From NCBI RefSeq assembly GCF_002246015.1, contig NZ_NOLJ01000005.1:592589-656588 (forward strand): a DNA stretch of 64,000 bases, given 5' to 3'. The notes beneath the pieces were generated by a model that saw only the letters and a list, made by a program, of their open reading frames with translations, ran no database searches and was not told the DNA's origin. Of the stretch, positions 54,362 to 64,000 are shown piece after piece. The DNA comes from Nostoc sp. 'Peltigera membranacea cyanobiont' 210A (GTDB lineage: Bacteria > Cyanobacteriota > Cyanobacteriia > Cyanobacteriales > Nostocaceae). The position numbers and the translations under genes were made by a program. Position 1 is the first letter of the stretch, and each line of letters opens with the position of its first letter.

Positions 54362-54936
54362 GACTTCTGGAGTAGAATTTTCTCATGGTCTTTTCCCTCT
54401 ACCTCTTCCCTTACGCTGTTGCCTTTTTTCAGACAAAAACCTGAAAAACTCAAAACTATTTCGGTGTTGTTGTTGAAAAGCATCAAGGTCAGCAAGAGAA
54501 TGAGTTAAGATCAGATACAAGTGGGTAAAAGTAAAGCCAAGTCCCCGGACTTCCCAGTAATGCCAATGATTAAAAGTAGGCAAGTTAAACAACCGCAATC
54601 AACGATTGTTTTGGAGTATTCTTTATTACATAATGGTAGGAATGACTCACCAACAAATATAAACCTGGTTAGGACAGGTACCGAATTGTCTGACTTCTAT
54701 AGAAGCAGACATTCCCTAGAATAAGCCGGAAAGAAATTGAGTTCATTGCTAGAGCATCTGATTTATGACCCAACATTATCCTGATATTTTGACAACTAGA
54801 AGCAAATCTTGGGATTGGGTTATGAAGCGTACTTGTTCTAAACAGTGAAATTAACCTCTTAAAGGTGTAATGTAATGGGGTAGAACCCAGATTTTGACAG
54901 GTTTAACTACGTTGTTTAAAAAGGCAGAAACAGTAC
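54362..54936. other. Intergenic region
   Basis: About 575 bp without a supported gene. Short frames on both strands lack ribosome sites and protein-like composition. A small hairpin-forming stretch (TGTCTGACTTCTATAGAAGCAGACA) spans about 54689-54713 and may be structural. Confidence 0.45.
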
Positions 54937-55248
54937 ATGCTACACCGCAAGATTTATCAACTGTGTTGCGATGGGCGCGAGGTATGTGTTTTCTTGCGGG
55001 ACCAGCAACGCTGGATTGAACGCGCCCGCATCATAGACATAGAGGGAGATTTAGTCACCCTACGCTATGAAACAGAAGAAGAGGACGAAGTTTGTTCTTG
55101 GGAAGAAATGGTTCGCCTCGAGAGCATTGGTGCTGTAACGCAAAAATTGGCTTCAGTACCACGCGGTAATGTAGAACCTCTGATGACTGAAGATTGTCCC
55201 GAAGCAGAGCGCATCCACAACCGTTACACTGACTCGAATCCAGAATAA
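54937..55248 (+). CDS. Conserved cyanobacterial small protein, unknown function
   Basis: The 103-residue protein has a beta-rich N-terminal half (MLHRKIYQLCCDGREVCVFLRDQQRWIERARI, then EGDLVTLRYETEEEDE) that looks like a small SH3-like barrel, and a polar tail. I believe it belongs to a family confined to cyanobacteria (possibly DUF6679), but cannot confirm it here. Convergent with the MBL-fold gene downstream. Confidence 0.72.
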   Translation: MLHRKIYQLCCDGREVCVFLRDQQRWIERARIIDIEGDLVTLRYETEEEDEVCSWEEMVRLESIGAVTQKLASVPRGNVEPLMTEDCPEAERIHNRYTDSNPE

Positions 55249-55302
55249 TTTAGTGCTGAGTGCCCAGTGCTGAGTAACAAATCCTAACTCAGCATTAAGC
55301 AT

Positions 55303-56973
55303 TCAGGACTCAGGATTAGATAAGCCCTCAAAGGCAGGACAGTAACCTTCGAGAGTTACCTTAAAGTTATACAACGGGGAAGCTGGGTTCCAACACCGCT
55401 GCCCTCTTTGATGTCGGCAAGTACCACAACAGTCTACATCTGTCCATGTATAGCGATCGCTGTTTTGGTTGAGCAGTTCTCGTTGAGACAATCCCCTTAA
55501 TACTAATTCTTCCCCTTGCCAACGAGCTTCGATTAAACCAGTATCGGCAAATTGCCGCCAACGCGGATCGGCAGTAATCACATTGGGTAGGGTAATTGTG
55601 ATTACTGTTCCTAACTCTGTCAGTTCGCCTTCGTAGTTAGTCTCAGGTGCTGCCGGTTGTAAAAATGTGTCGCCGATGGGCAGTTCTACTAAGGTATCAG
55701 CCGCCGGGGAATGTACGTGGTAGCGGTTTTGCAACTCCTCTAAGCTAGTCAGGTCTGCCAAGTAGGCAGGAGAACCGTGGACAAAAATGACGTGCTGGGG
55801 TCGCAAATTATGAATTAGCTGCGTAGTACCAGGGCCATCACTATGTTGAGCTAAGAGATAGCTTTCGACAGTTGTGGGTGCTAAATATTCTTTGTTAACT
55901 TTTATATCAATTTTTTCTGGTAGGAGAATCAGCCAAGGGCCGGTGTCTAATTGGCAGTGTTTGCCTAAATCAGATGTCGAGTCAGTGAGGACAATACAAG
56001 GTGACTTGCCCACTGTGGAACGATGTTCTGGTTGTAAACGACGCACGCGGGGACGTACCCGTTCATCCCAAAACAAGGGTTGATGGCGGGCGAAATTTTG
56101 CACCGATGGGGGGAGATGGGGTAGCAGTTCGAGGTATGCATCACACCCAGTGGCGACAGCACCATCTACCCAGATATCTAAATCTCGTCCGGTGAAGTGG
56201 TGATGCGATCGCAACAGCATTAATAATTCTTGACCTAATCCTAAAGCCGGGGTGGGAAGAATTACAGAACAATGATCAGCGATCGCTCGATTGATTCGCT
56301 CGGCTAGTTGATTTTCTTGGTTGCGGCGGTGAGGATGACGGGATGTGCCATAACTACCTTCAATGATTAGCACATCCAAGTCTAAGCCCCGCAGTTCCTC
56401 TAAACGCAAACCTTCTACTAAGCGGGAATTGGACAGGAAAAAGTCACCTGTATACAGTAATTTGTAAGTACGCTGCTTGGTGGTGTAGGTAAGGAGAATT
56501 GCTACTGCCCCTGGTAGATGCCCTGCGGGAAATAATTCTGCTACCAAACCATCTTGCAATTCTATAGGCGATCGCAATGGCAATGCATGACAAAATTGGG
56601 AAATTTTCTCAGGGTCTTCGTCTAGCCAATTCAGCGGCAGTAACTTGCTAGTTACCTCACTACCATAAATAGGTAACTTGGGAAAAGCTTTATGCAGCGC
56701 CAGTAAGCCTTTGGAGTGATCTGGGTGGGCATGACTAATCAAAACTAAATCTGCTGGTAGGGGCGAATTAGTTCCAAGTCCCGATTTAGTAAGCCCCTTA
56801 GCCAGCGATGAAATATCCTCAAAACCACAGTCCAACAGAATGCGGTGTGGGCCCATTTTCACCAATAAACACACGCCCTCATTGTCATGCTGGACACTAT
56901 AGGGCAAACATTCTAATTCACTACCCGCTTCCGCAGCATCTACGCGAGAGGATGCCGACAGATTATCCCTCAT
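55303..56973 (-). CDS. Beta-CASP-like metallo-beta-lactamase-fold protein
   Basis: A 556-residue protein with an intact MBL metal motif (LISHAHPDHSKG), the following GHLPGAVAI and LLYTGDF, and a beta-CASP-like insertion with ILPTPALGLGQEL and ILLPEKI; HVIFVHGSPAYL supplies a late histidine. This resembles RNA-processing nucleases of the CPSF/RNase J group. It differs by a C-terminal domain of about 120 residues with a Cys-rich ending (DCCGTCRHQRGQRCWNP, GYCPAF). RNA cleavage is inferred from the family, not shown. Confidence 0.82.
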   Translation of the reverse strand: MRDNLSASSRVDAAEAGSELECLPYSVQHDNEGVCLLVKMGPHRILLDCGFEDISSLAKGLTKSGLGTNSPLPADLVLISHAHPDHSKGLLALHKAFPKLPIYGSEVTSKLLPLNWLDEDPEKISQFCHALPLRSPIELQDGLVAELFPAGHLPGAVAILLTYTTKQRTYKLLYTGDFFLSNSRLVEGLRLEELRGLDLDVLIIEGSYGTSRHPHRRNQENQLAERINRAIADHCSVILPTPALGLGQELLMLLRSHHHFTGRDLDIWVDGAVATGCDAYLELLPHLPPSVQNFARHQPLFWDERVRPRVRRLQPEHRSTVGKSPCIVLTDSTSDLGKHCQLDTGPWLILLPEKIDIKVNKEYLAPTTVESYLLAQHSDGPGTTQLIHNLRPQHVIFVHGSPAYLADLTSLEELQNRYHVHSPAADTLVELPIGDTFLQPAAPETNYEGELTELGTVITITLPNVITADPRWRQFADTGLIEARWQGEELVLRGLSQRELLNQNSDRYTWTDVDCCGTCRHQRGQRCWNPASPLYNFKVTLEGYCPAFEGLSNPES

Positions 56974-57095
56974 GCTCTCCTCCCCTCAAACCTCATCATC
57001 ATGGACATATCCCAAAAGCCAAAAGTTACACAAATTTTGCTTTTGTGACTTAGGGGTAAGTTTATATCGTGCGCCCCTACACCCTGAGAATACAG

Positions 57096-57170
57096 ATTTT
57101 TGATTGGGGAGGACGCCTCCACGAACCCGCACTGGTTCGGAAAGGTGGGCTAACGAAAAGCCATCAAGCT
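57096..57170. other. Stretch of consecutive small hairpins
   Basis: GGAGGACGCCTCC, GAACCCGCACTGGTTC and GGGCTAACGAAAAGCC follow one another between two leftward genes. They could be part of a small structured RNA or a leader of the MBL-fold gene. No known RNA family is recognised. Confidence 0.35.
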
Positions 57171-57275
57171 AGTAACTTAAGGAGTCTGGCTCTTGTTTCT
57201 TTTCCCTTTGCAAGTCTCAGCTATTTTTAGTCAACTCACCCTACAGCAAGTCGCCAAAGGGTCTACAGACTTATC

Positions 57276-57398
57276 TCAATGTGCGGAGCCGTTACCGTGA
57301 TAGTTATCTGAATCATAGAATCCGTTTTTCGTGCCAAAGAATAAGCACGAAAGCGTAAATATAACTGTTAACCCGGCTAGAATCAGCTTTACATCCAT
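57276..57398 (-). CDS. Small single-span membrane protein (40 residues)
   Basis: ATG 57398 opens a 40-residue frame ending TGA 57276. It has one N-terminal span (VKLILAGLTVIFTLSCLFFG) and a polar tail KNGFYDSDNYHGNGSAH. An AAGGG lies about ten bases upstream. The layout and conserved-looking tail resemble the small single-helix subunits of cyanobacterial thylakoid complexes; an NDH-1 subunit such as NdhP is one possibility, from memory and unconfirmed. Too small to be flagged by length-based gene finding. Confidence 0.7.
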   Translation of the reverse strand: MDVKLILAGLTVIFTLSCLFFGTKNGFYDSDNYHGNGSAH

Positions 57399-57663
57399 TT
57401 GTTTGCTGCCCTTTACTCAAAGACTTTCCTATATTAATTTAGTGCTTCTGCAATCAAACGGAATCACTAGAAAATCTTTACTATGCTTATATGGATTGGG
57501 CAATAGGTAAATTTACCGCAATCAGTCAGATTGTAGAACCTTTCGGTCAAGCTGTCTATCCATCTAGATGTAAAGCAATATGACAGCAGGAGCAATTTTC
57601 TACAGCCCGTAAAAATCTTCATTAAGAGATCGAATGAAACAGCCCTGCCTTGGAAAGTTAAGG

Positions 57664-57725
57664 AGACGCGATAAATCGCCGTCTCTACAAAAGATTGATT
57701 GTAGAGACGGCGATTTATCGCGTCT
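57664..57725. repeat. 27-bp perfect palindrome
   Basis: AGACGCGATAAATCGCCGTC starts the left arm, which is matched base for base by the right arm after an 8-bp loop. The short version of this repeat occurs near 5722. It lies just past the end of the broken RND gene. Confidence 0.85.
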
Positions 57726-57740
57726 TTATTATTTTTATGA

Positions 57741-57951
57741 TTAACGCGATGGTTTCTTACCAAAGCCATCGCGCAGTGTATGCATAATCCAAGTTTGAAA
57801 GTTGTCAATGTAGCTAAATATCACTGGCACTACCACCAGTGTCAACAGAGTAGAAGTTGTAAAACCGCCCATAATGGCAATTCCCATCGGTTGGCGAACT
57901 TCAGAACCGGCGCCAATTCCTAATGCTAAGGGCAGAATACCGGCGATCGTT
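57741..57951 (-). pseudogene. RND efflux pump, detached C-terminal fragment
   Basis: This fragment encodes IAGILPLALGIGAGSEV through the last membrane span and the stop (GFGKKPSR). Joined to the main fragment across the IS at 57952-59103, with one GTT removed, the frame is exactly restored (MTSFATIAGILPL). It cannot be made on its own. Confidence 0.92.
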
Positions 57952-59103
57952 AGACCTATCCTTAATATAAGCTTTGTGGGATAATCAACCAAGAATTAAG
58001 AAATATGTATATTGAATAATGACAAGTCCTCTGGCAAGAATTGAATCACATCCGCAAGAAGCAAAGCGATTAATCGGTATTGATTATGAGCAATTTTTAG
58101 CATTAGTAAGTTTAGCGGAAAAATGCCATTTAGAAAAACGTGCAGAAATCGAAAGGAATAAAACTCGTATTATTGCCCCTGGGGGTGGACGAAAACCGGA
58201 GATATCTTCAAAAGAAGGGATCTGCTTATGCCTAATTTATCTTAGACAAAAACCAATTTTTGAAATATTAGGTTTACTCTTTGACATCTCCAAAACAAAA
58301 GCTAATGATACATTTAATTATTGGGTAGAAATTTTAAGAGAAGTTTTACCAGCCTCTCAAATAGAAGAAGTAGAAAAAGATAGCAAAAAATATCAAAATT
58401 TACGTAAAATACTTGGTGAATACGAATTAATTGTAGATAGCGCAGAGCAAGCCATAGAAAGACCTATGGACTACCAAAATCAGAAACAATATTATTCTAG
58501 TAAGAAAAAATGCACACTCTAAAAAATCAGTTTATTGTGCTGCCAAAGGGAGAAGATATTGTTGATGTATATGTTGGTAAATTAGGTAAAACAAGCGATA
58601 TAGGTTTATTTCGAGAAACACGGCATAAATTCAATGTTGAACAAAAGTTTATTGGTGACAAAGCTTATATCGGAGATAATGCAATTACTACACCACATAA
58701 AAAACCCAAAAAATCAGAGATTTCACAACTGCAAAAAGAACAGAATAAACAATTATCTTCACGGAGAATTGGTGTTGAACACATGATATGTCGAGTGAAA
58801 ATATTTCGAGTAGCGAGTGAGAAATTTCGTTTATCTCGTCATCGCTATAATCGGGTAATAATGGCAGTATGTGGACTTGTCAGATTGCGACTTAATTGCT
58901 CATGGTTTTTATCTGTTAATAATTGAGTTTATCGGGAAAAAATAAATTTTCACTCTTTCTATCTTTTCCTTGCTAACTGATAAATTAGCTCGATTAATTC
59001 CCCTAAAGCCTTATTCTTGCGTCCACCAAGCGCAAGCGATCGCAAGCCATTAAAATCGCTAAAAGCATTGTATAGTAAACATTTCAGATTTTTGGATAAG
59101 TCT
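57952..59103 (+). mobile_element. IS5-type insertion sequence, 1152 bp
   Basis: Terminal inverted repeats AGACCTATCC and AGACTTATCC bound the element, and the 3-bp target GTT is duplicated at 57949-57951 and 59104-59106. Removing the element and one GTT restores the RND frame. It carries one transposase split over two frames. Confidence 0.93.
58019..58926 (+). CDS. IS5-family transposase, two frames joined by -1 frameshift
   Basis: The first frame (58019-58522) has the helical N-terminal domain, a GGGRKPEISSKEGICLCLIYLR segment in two parts, and the first catalytic Asp in LIVDSAEQAIERP. The second frame (58510-58926) has the rest: GDKAYIGDNAI with the second Asp and GVEHMICRVK with the Glu, a DDE transposase of the HARBI1/IS5 kind. 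They overlap at a run of six A (AAG AAA AAA TGC); a -1 slip there joins SKKK to HTLKNQ as in unsplit relatives. About 300 residues when joined. The element seems complete. Confidence 0.88.
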
Positions 59104-61967
59104 GTTGCAAAAGAAGTCATTAAAATTGGGCGCAGACGTGACACACCTGATTCAATGAGTGCCTGACGTTGGGTTTTGCCTTCTTGCATATTGATGATGG
59201 TATAGTCAACCAACAAAATTGAGTTTTTGGTGACAATCCCCAACAGCAACACAATACCAATCAGGGCATATATTCCCAAGGGTTTTTGAGCAACCATCAA
59301 CGCTACTAATGCGCCGCCTAAACAAAAGGGTAAGGCTGCCATAATCGATAATGGATGGAGGAAGTTGTTATACAGCAGCACCAGAATTGCATAGATACAC
59401 ATTAATGCCAGCCCTAATGCACCGCCAAAGCGACCGAAAATATCTTGCATAATTTTGGCGCTGCCTGATGGTTGCTGTACTACTCCTGGCGGTAAGTTTT
59501 GCATTGCAGGTAGTTGGTTGATTGTCTGCACAGCCTCTCCTAAAGAAAGCCCTTGCAAATTGGCTTCTACAGCAACTTGACGGGCGCGATCGTAACGGTT
59601 GATGGTAGCAGGGCCGCTACCAAAGCGGATATCTGCCACTGCGATGAGGGGAACCAATCTACCATTTTGACTGGGGACTTGCAGATTTGTGATTGTGTTA
59701 ATGTCAGCCCGCGCTTTTGGATCGATTTGCACGCGAATGGGGATTTGACGATCGCTTAAATTAAATTTCGCCAAGTTGGCCTCATTATCGCCGATGGTGG
59801 CAAGGGAAGCAGTCCGAGCGATCGCTTGCACTGTTACGCCCAAATCTGCTGCCCGTTGTGGATTGGGAATTACCAAAATCTCTGGTTTGACTAAACTGGC
59901 AGTCGAAGCCACTTCTACCAATCCAGGTAGCGATCGCATCTGTTTTTCTAGGGCCTCAGCAGCTTGATTCAACGCTTCGGGATTTTCACTTCTGAGAACA
60001 ATTGATAAACCTTTACGACTGTCACCCGGTGACTGACTTTGAAAACTAATTCTCGCTCCTGGTATTTGCTCAAAGTCAGGACGCACTTGTTCCTCAAACT
60101 GTTTTTGGGAAATATTTCGTTTCTCTCTGGGTTTGAGATTAATCGCAAGGCTGGCAGAATTGATCTCTTCAGTTGCTAGTACACGTTCAACTACTGGATT
60201 TTGGCGGATAATATCAGTAGCTTGTGTGACTACCTTGTTAACGTCTTCTAACGTGGAACCAGGAGGAAGTTCTATAGATACATTAGAAATTCCAAAATCA
60301 CCATCATCAACAAAACCCTTGGGAATTAAAGGAACCAGCATCGCACTGGCAATAAAAAAAGCTAAAGCGATCGCCATTGTTGTCAATCTATGGCGTAACG
60401 CCCACTGTAAAAGCAATCTATAAGGTTGAAAGCCTTGACGCTTTTCATCTCCAAGTTTTCTACTTCTGTTACCACCACCTGGAAGTGTAAATTTAAAATT
60501 AAAAATTTTTATTACTCCCCTCTGCCCCTCTGCCCCTCGGTCACTGAGCGTAGTCGTTGGCGCAGCCTCTCGTAGAGAAGCGTGCCCCTCCGCCTCCTTT
60601 AAAAGATACGCCCCCATCATCGGCGTAACCATCCGCGCGACAAGAGTTGAGAAAATTGTGGAAACGGCAACGGTAACGCCAAATGGTTGAAAAAATTGCC
60701 CTGGAATTCCACCCATAAAAGCAACGGGCAGAAACACTGCAATAATTGTCGCTGAACTGGCGATTACCGCTAACCCTACTTCGTCGGAAGACTCAAAAGC
60801 CGCTTCCCAAGCTGACTTCCCCATAGCGATATGCCGTTCCATGTTTTCAATTTCCACAACGGCATCATCAACCAAGTTGCCCACCGCCAGGGCTAATGCC
60901 AACAAAGTCATATTGTTGAGGGTGTAACCAAGGGCTTGCTGCACTGCGAAGGTGGGAATTATTGACAAGGGTAAGGCAACAGCCGTAATTAATGTTGCTC
61001 GCCAGTCCCGCAAAAACACTAAAATAACGATGACCGCCAGCACCGAAGCTTGAATCAATTCATCAATCGTGCTTTGGTAAGATTGGCGGACAATATCGGC
61101 TCTAGTAAAAATTAAATCCAGTTTGACATCTGGGGGAAGGGTTTTTTCCAGTTGTTTGACTGCTGCTTTCACTCCTTCTTCCACAGTCACCAGAACGCTG
61201 CCAGTACTACGTAAAACTTGAAAAGCTACCACGGGTTGATTATTCAAACGGGCGGCTTGGCGCACGTCACCAAATTTATCTTCTACAGTTCCCAGGCTAG
61301 ATAACGGTACAGAACCACCTTGTGGTAAAACGATTTCGTAGGTTTTCAAAATATCCACACTGACGGCACTTCCTAAAGTACGGATACTTTGTTCGCTACC
61401 ACCGACTTCGGCGCGTCCCCCAGGTAAGTTAATGTTCAAAGCGCGGATTTGGTCGTTTACCTGAGTGGCGGTAATTGCTAAAGATTGTAAGCGGTCTGGA
61501 TTAAGATTAATGCGAATTTCTCGGTCAACACCACCCACGCGCTGAATTTGTGCTACACCACGAACTCCCAACAAAGCACGGCTAATAGTTTGGTCTACGA
61601 GATTGCTTAACTCTTCTACAGAACGCCGATCTGATTTAACTGCATAGGTAATCACCGGGCCACCGGAAAATTCTAGGCGTTCCACAATTGGATCGTTAAT
61701 ATCTTGGGGTAAATCTTGGCGAATTTGAGCGATCGCATTTCTAACATCATTGGTGGCGCGATCGCTATCTGTACCCAAAACAAAATTGATTGTCGTCTTA
61801 GAATTCCCATCGCTGACGGTGGAAATCATGTAATCGATATTGCCCAACCCCGCCACAGCATCTTCAATTTTTTTCGTCACTTGGGATTCTAGTTCTGCTG
61901 GGCCTGCGCCCGGTTGAGTGACTTTGATCAAAACCGTTGGCACATCAATATTTGGGTTAGTAAGCTG
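59104..61967 (-). pseudogene. RND (HAE1-type) multidrug efflux pump gene, N- and C-terminally broken
   Basis: This is the bulk (about 955 residues) of an AcrB-like inner-membrane pump: PN domain motifs, then membrane helices with GNLVDDAVVEIENMERH (the proton-relay Asp pair), later GDFGISNVSIELPPGS and the final helices up to RLRPILMTSFAT. The first approx. 60 residues, including the first span, are missing where the IS630-type element adjoins. The end is cut by the IS5-type element. A G/C-rich repeat and a palindrome are inserted in frame near 60480-60600, in the central loop between the two halves. The pump is inactive as it stands. Confidence 0.92.
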
Positions 61968-63146
61968 TTCCACATTTAAATTGCATAAATGGTAAAATAG
62001 ATATATCCGTGTCTATAGCGTTATCATGCCTGCTAAAGGGTTTCTAGCTCAATCTCAAAAAGACAATTTACAAAAAGCTTTAAAAGATAGCGATCGCTCT
62101 CAATTTATACAGAGAATATTGATGTTACTTCTGATGAATGATGGAAAAACTTATCAGGAGATAAGTGAATTTTTAGGCTGTTCATGTAGAAGTGTAGCAT
62201 ATTGGTGTGTTCATGGTGATCCAGACAATTTAGAAAGTCTAAAAGATGGCAGGAGAAAAGGAAATTACCAGAAAGCAACAAATGAATATATTGAATTATT
62301 AATGGAAGTTATTGACAAAGAACCAAGTGAATTAGGCTATGAATTTGGACGATGGACAACAGCAAGATTAGCTACATATTTAGACAAAAGAACTGATATT
62401 AAGTTAAGCGGAGAACAAGTCAGGAGAATATTAAAGCAAAAAAAGTATGCTTACCTTTGGGCAAAATACAGTCTAGAGGATAAGCAAGATCCGATAAAAA
62501 GAGAGGTCTTTAAAGAAAAACTGCTTGGATATCTAGAAGCTTCAAAGTCTTGCCCTGAAAGGTTACAAGTCTGGTTTTGGGATGAGAGTGGTTTTAGTCT
62601 CAGGGTAATTAGACGTAAAAATTGGAGCAAAAAAGGTTCGAGTAAAAAAGTAACAGGTCAGAGGAGTCGCGGGCGTGTAAATATAATGGGAGGAGTAAGA
62701 TATCACGACAGCAAGAGAATGTGTTATTTCATTGAGAAAGGGAATGGTGAAATTTTTTATGCGCAGTTAAAAAAATTAAATGAATTTGTGAAAAAAGAAT
62801 GGGTTTTAGCAGGAAATCTAGAATCTAATTTTTCCGAGAATGGCCCAGTAATTTTAATTATTCTGGATAACGCTAGTTACCATAAAAAGAAAGTAATTAT
62901 AGAGGCAATTGAGAAAGAGTTGCCAAACATTCAACTATATTTTCTGCCGGCATATAGCCCAGATATGAATTTAGTAGAATTGGTATGGCATTCAGCTAAA
63001 GAATATGTAGCCCACAGGTTATTTAAATCAGTCGATGAACTAAAAAATTTACTTGATAAGCTGTTAAATCAAGGAGAATTAATTATTAAATGGGGAAGAA
63101 AAATTAAGAATAAGGGTAATATTACTATTGCAACTTAAATGTGGAA
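61968..63146 (+). mobile_element. IS630-type insertion sequence, about 1.18 kb
   Basis: Inverted ends TTCCACATTTAAATTGCA (left) and TTCCACATTTAAGTTGCA (right, complement) differ by one base. IS630 elements insert at TA; TA is present at the right edge (63147-63148) but the left edge is TG, which, with missing adaptor and pump sequence, points to a deletion beside the left end. The transposase is intact. Confidence 0.85.
62026..63138 (+). CDS. IS630-family transposase
   Basis: The 370-residue transposase has an N-terminal helix-turn-helix region (YQEISEFLGCSCRSVAYW), a winged-helix segment, and the DDE catalytic triad Asp186 (FWDESGF), Asp281 (IILDNASYH) and Glu318 (PDMNLVELVW). This spacing (34-36 residues between the last two) is typical of IS630/Tc1. 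It is full length, with no stops. Confidence 0.95.
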   Translation: MPAKGFLAQSQKDNLQKALKDSDRSQFIQRILMLLLMNDGKTYQEISEFLGCSCRSVAYWCVHGDPDNLESLKDGRRKGNYQKATNEYIELLMEVIDKEPSELGYEFGRWTTARLATYLDKRTDIKLSGEQVRRILKQKKYAYLWAKYSLEDKQDPIKREVFKEKLLGYLEASKSCPERLQVWFWDESGFSLRVIRRKNWSKKGSSKKVTGQRSRGRVNIMGGVRYHDSKRMCYFIEKGNGEIFYAQLKKLNEFVKKEWVLAGNLESNFSENGPVILIILDNASYHKKKVIIEAIEKELPNIQLYFLPAYSPDMNLVELVWHSAKEYVAHRLFKSVDELKNLLDKLLNQGELIIKWGRKIKNKGNITIAT

Positions 63147-63890
63147 TAGCTTATTAGCCTGGGCACTGCGTATATTTTCTTGGGACAGGTTCACAACTTC
63201 TACGGCAGTTTTCACATTATAGGAACGAGTATCAAGTTCTTGTTTGCTAATCGTCCCAGAGTCAGCGAGTTGTTGATAGCGCTGATAATTTTTGGCTGCT
63301 TCCTCTAACCTTGCCTTAGCTTGAGCTAAATCGGCTTGTCTTTGCTGGACTATTGCTTTATTTGATGCCAAATCTGCCTGCTTGGATGCCACATCTGCTT
63401 GTTTGGATGCCACATCTGCTTGTTTCGATTCCACATCTGCTTTTGCTTGGCTAATTTGGCTTTGCAGTATGGAACCATCTAACACCGCCAACACTTGACC
63501 TTGTTTAACAAAAGCTCCTTCTTTGACATTTGCGGGAATGCTTTTAATTTGTAAACCGTTTGTTTGCGGTAGCACCGGAATTAAATCACTCGCGGCTACA
63601 GTCCCAGTCGTTTTAAGGGTACGGACAACACGGGCGGTTTCTACTGTGGCGATGGTGACTGTCATCGCTGGGTTAACTTTTTTATCCGCTACCGCACTTT
63701 GTTGACGGGATGGAAAACGATTTAATACACTCATCCCAACCAAGGCGATCGCAATTCCTAAACCAGTACCCAAGAATAATGGCTTCAACCATGCCCTGGT
63801 TTGTTTTTGATCTGATTTGCTTAAAAAATTCCTATCTTCAGAGGTTATAGCTTCTTCCACCTCGACTTCTGAAAGACTTTCATCGCTCAC
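63147..63890 (-). pseudogene. RND membrane-fusion (adaptor) protein gene, C-terminally truncated
   Basis: GTG 63890 (AGAGGTG upstream) starts an HlyD/AcrA-type adaptor. It has a polar start, one membrane anchor (PLFLGTGLGIAIALVGMSVL), the first half of the biotinyl-lipoyl domain (NVKEGAFVKQGQVLAVLDG) and a coiled-coil hairpin with three SKQADVA heptads. The frame runs into the IS630-type element after RSAQANKL, so the rest of the lipoyl and beta-barrel domains (about half of a normal protein) is absent. It lies upstream of the pump gene on the same strand, as in RND operons. Confidence 0.9.
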
Positions 63891-64000
63891 AGTTTCACCT
63901 CTACTTGCTGTCTATGCATACCAAATCTTGGTATTTTCTTAAGAAAACTTGAAGTTTATTTACTTCGATATCAACTATGACGCATTTCATAGTAAATGTC

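Noticed and set aside
54383..54724. Frames on both strands in the 54.4-54.7 kb gap
   Set aside because: No start signals or protein-like pattern; they overlap each other.
57060..57140. TPP riboswitch suggested by an ACCCTGAGA motif
   Set aside because: The other conserved TPP blocks are missing and no thiamine gene follows.
57467..57808. 113-codon leftward frame
   Set aside because: It overlaps the RND C-terminal fragment in another frame and crosses the 27-bp palindrome.

Overview
The window looks like chromosomal DNA of a filamentous, Nostoc-type cyanobacterium. HIP1 (GCGATCGC) sites are frequent. Genes for chlorophyll synthesis (chlD), high-light-inducible chlorophyll-binding proteins, a SigF-type sigma factor, a photosynthetic-type FtsH and many cyanobacteria-only small proteins are present. 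Short palindromic repeats of the Nostoc kind lie between genes and, in three cases, inside reading frames. No species name can be given from the sequence alone.

Layout. 1-2587: the end of an unknown gene, then a 29-repeat CRISPR array (220-2284), apparently transcribed leftward from a leader at 2285-2450; no cas gene is in the window. 2588-9052: two secreted or lipoprotein hydrolases, small membrane/exported proteins and a 1039-residue membrane-anchored protein with seven tandem repeats. 9534-10245: three tandem hli units, the first a pseudogene. 10577-15241: a universal-stress-type protein and an NrtABD/CmpABD-type ABC importer, each headed by what I read as a c-di-AMP (ydaO/yuaA) riboswitch. 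15694-20351: histidine kinase, aminopeptidase P, FG-GAP propeller protein. 20443-26845 (all minus strand): a metal-ligand-poor MBL protein, trpG, dgkA, ybeY, a DUF3285 protein, prfB with programmed frameshift, a second RF2-like gene that has lost GGQ but kept the frameshift site, and a Bax-inhibitor-1 protein. 27378-31580: sigF-like, chlD and two PD-(D/E)XK-fold proteins.

32065-35330: an HNH endonuclease pseudogene, then an RNase III gene (rnc) split by a complete 2.2-kb group II intron carrying its own reverse transcriptase/maturase/HNH protein. 35454-41491: ftsH, an exported protein, a TnpB-like gene with a hairpin-rich 3' flank, gltX, tRNA-Asp. 41602-48119: two tandem Ser/Thr kinases with a shared C-terminal domain, a phytase-like esterase and a RecB-like/RNase H-like nuclease. 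48415-56973: HIT protein, cysteine lyase-like PLP enzyme, glycosyltransferase, YjbQ, unknown proteins, Nif3-like, beta-CASP-like MBL protein. 57276-57398: a 40-residue single-span membrane protein.

57741-63890: an RND efflux operon destroyed by two insertion sequences: an IS5-type element with exact 3-bp target duplication splitting the pump gene, and an IS630-type element at the adaptor/pump junction with loss of DNA.

Most noteworthy: the intron-split RNase III gene, the GGQ-less RF2 paralogue with a conserved frameshift site, the paired c-di-AMP riboswitches over a NrtA-type importer and a USP protein, and the TnpB-like protein with intact RuvC residues but a degenerate zinc finger.
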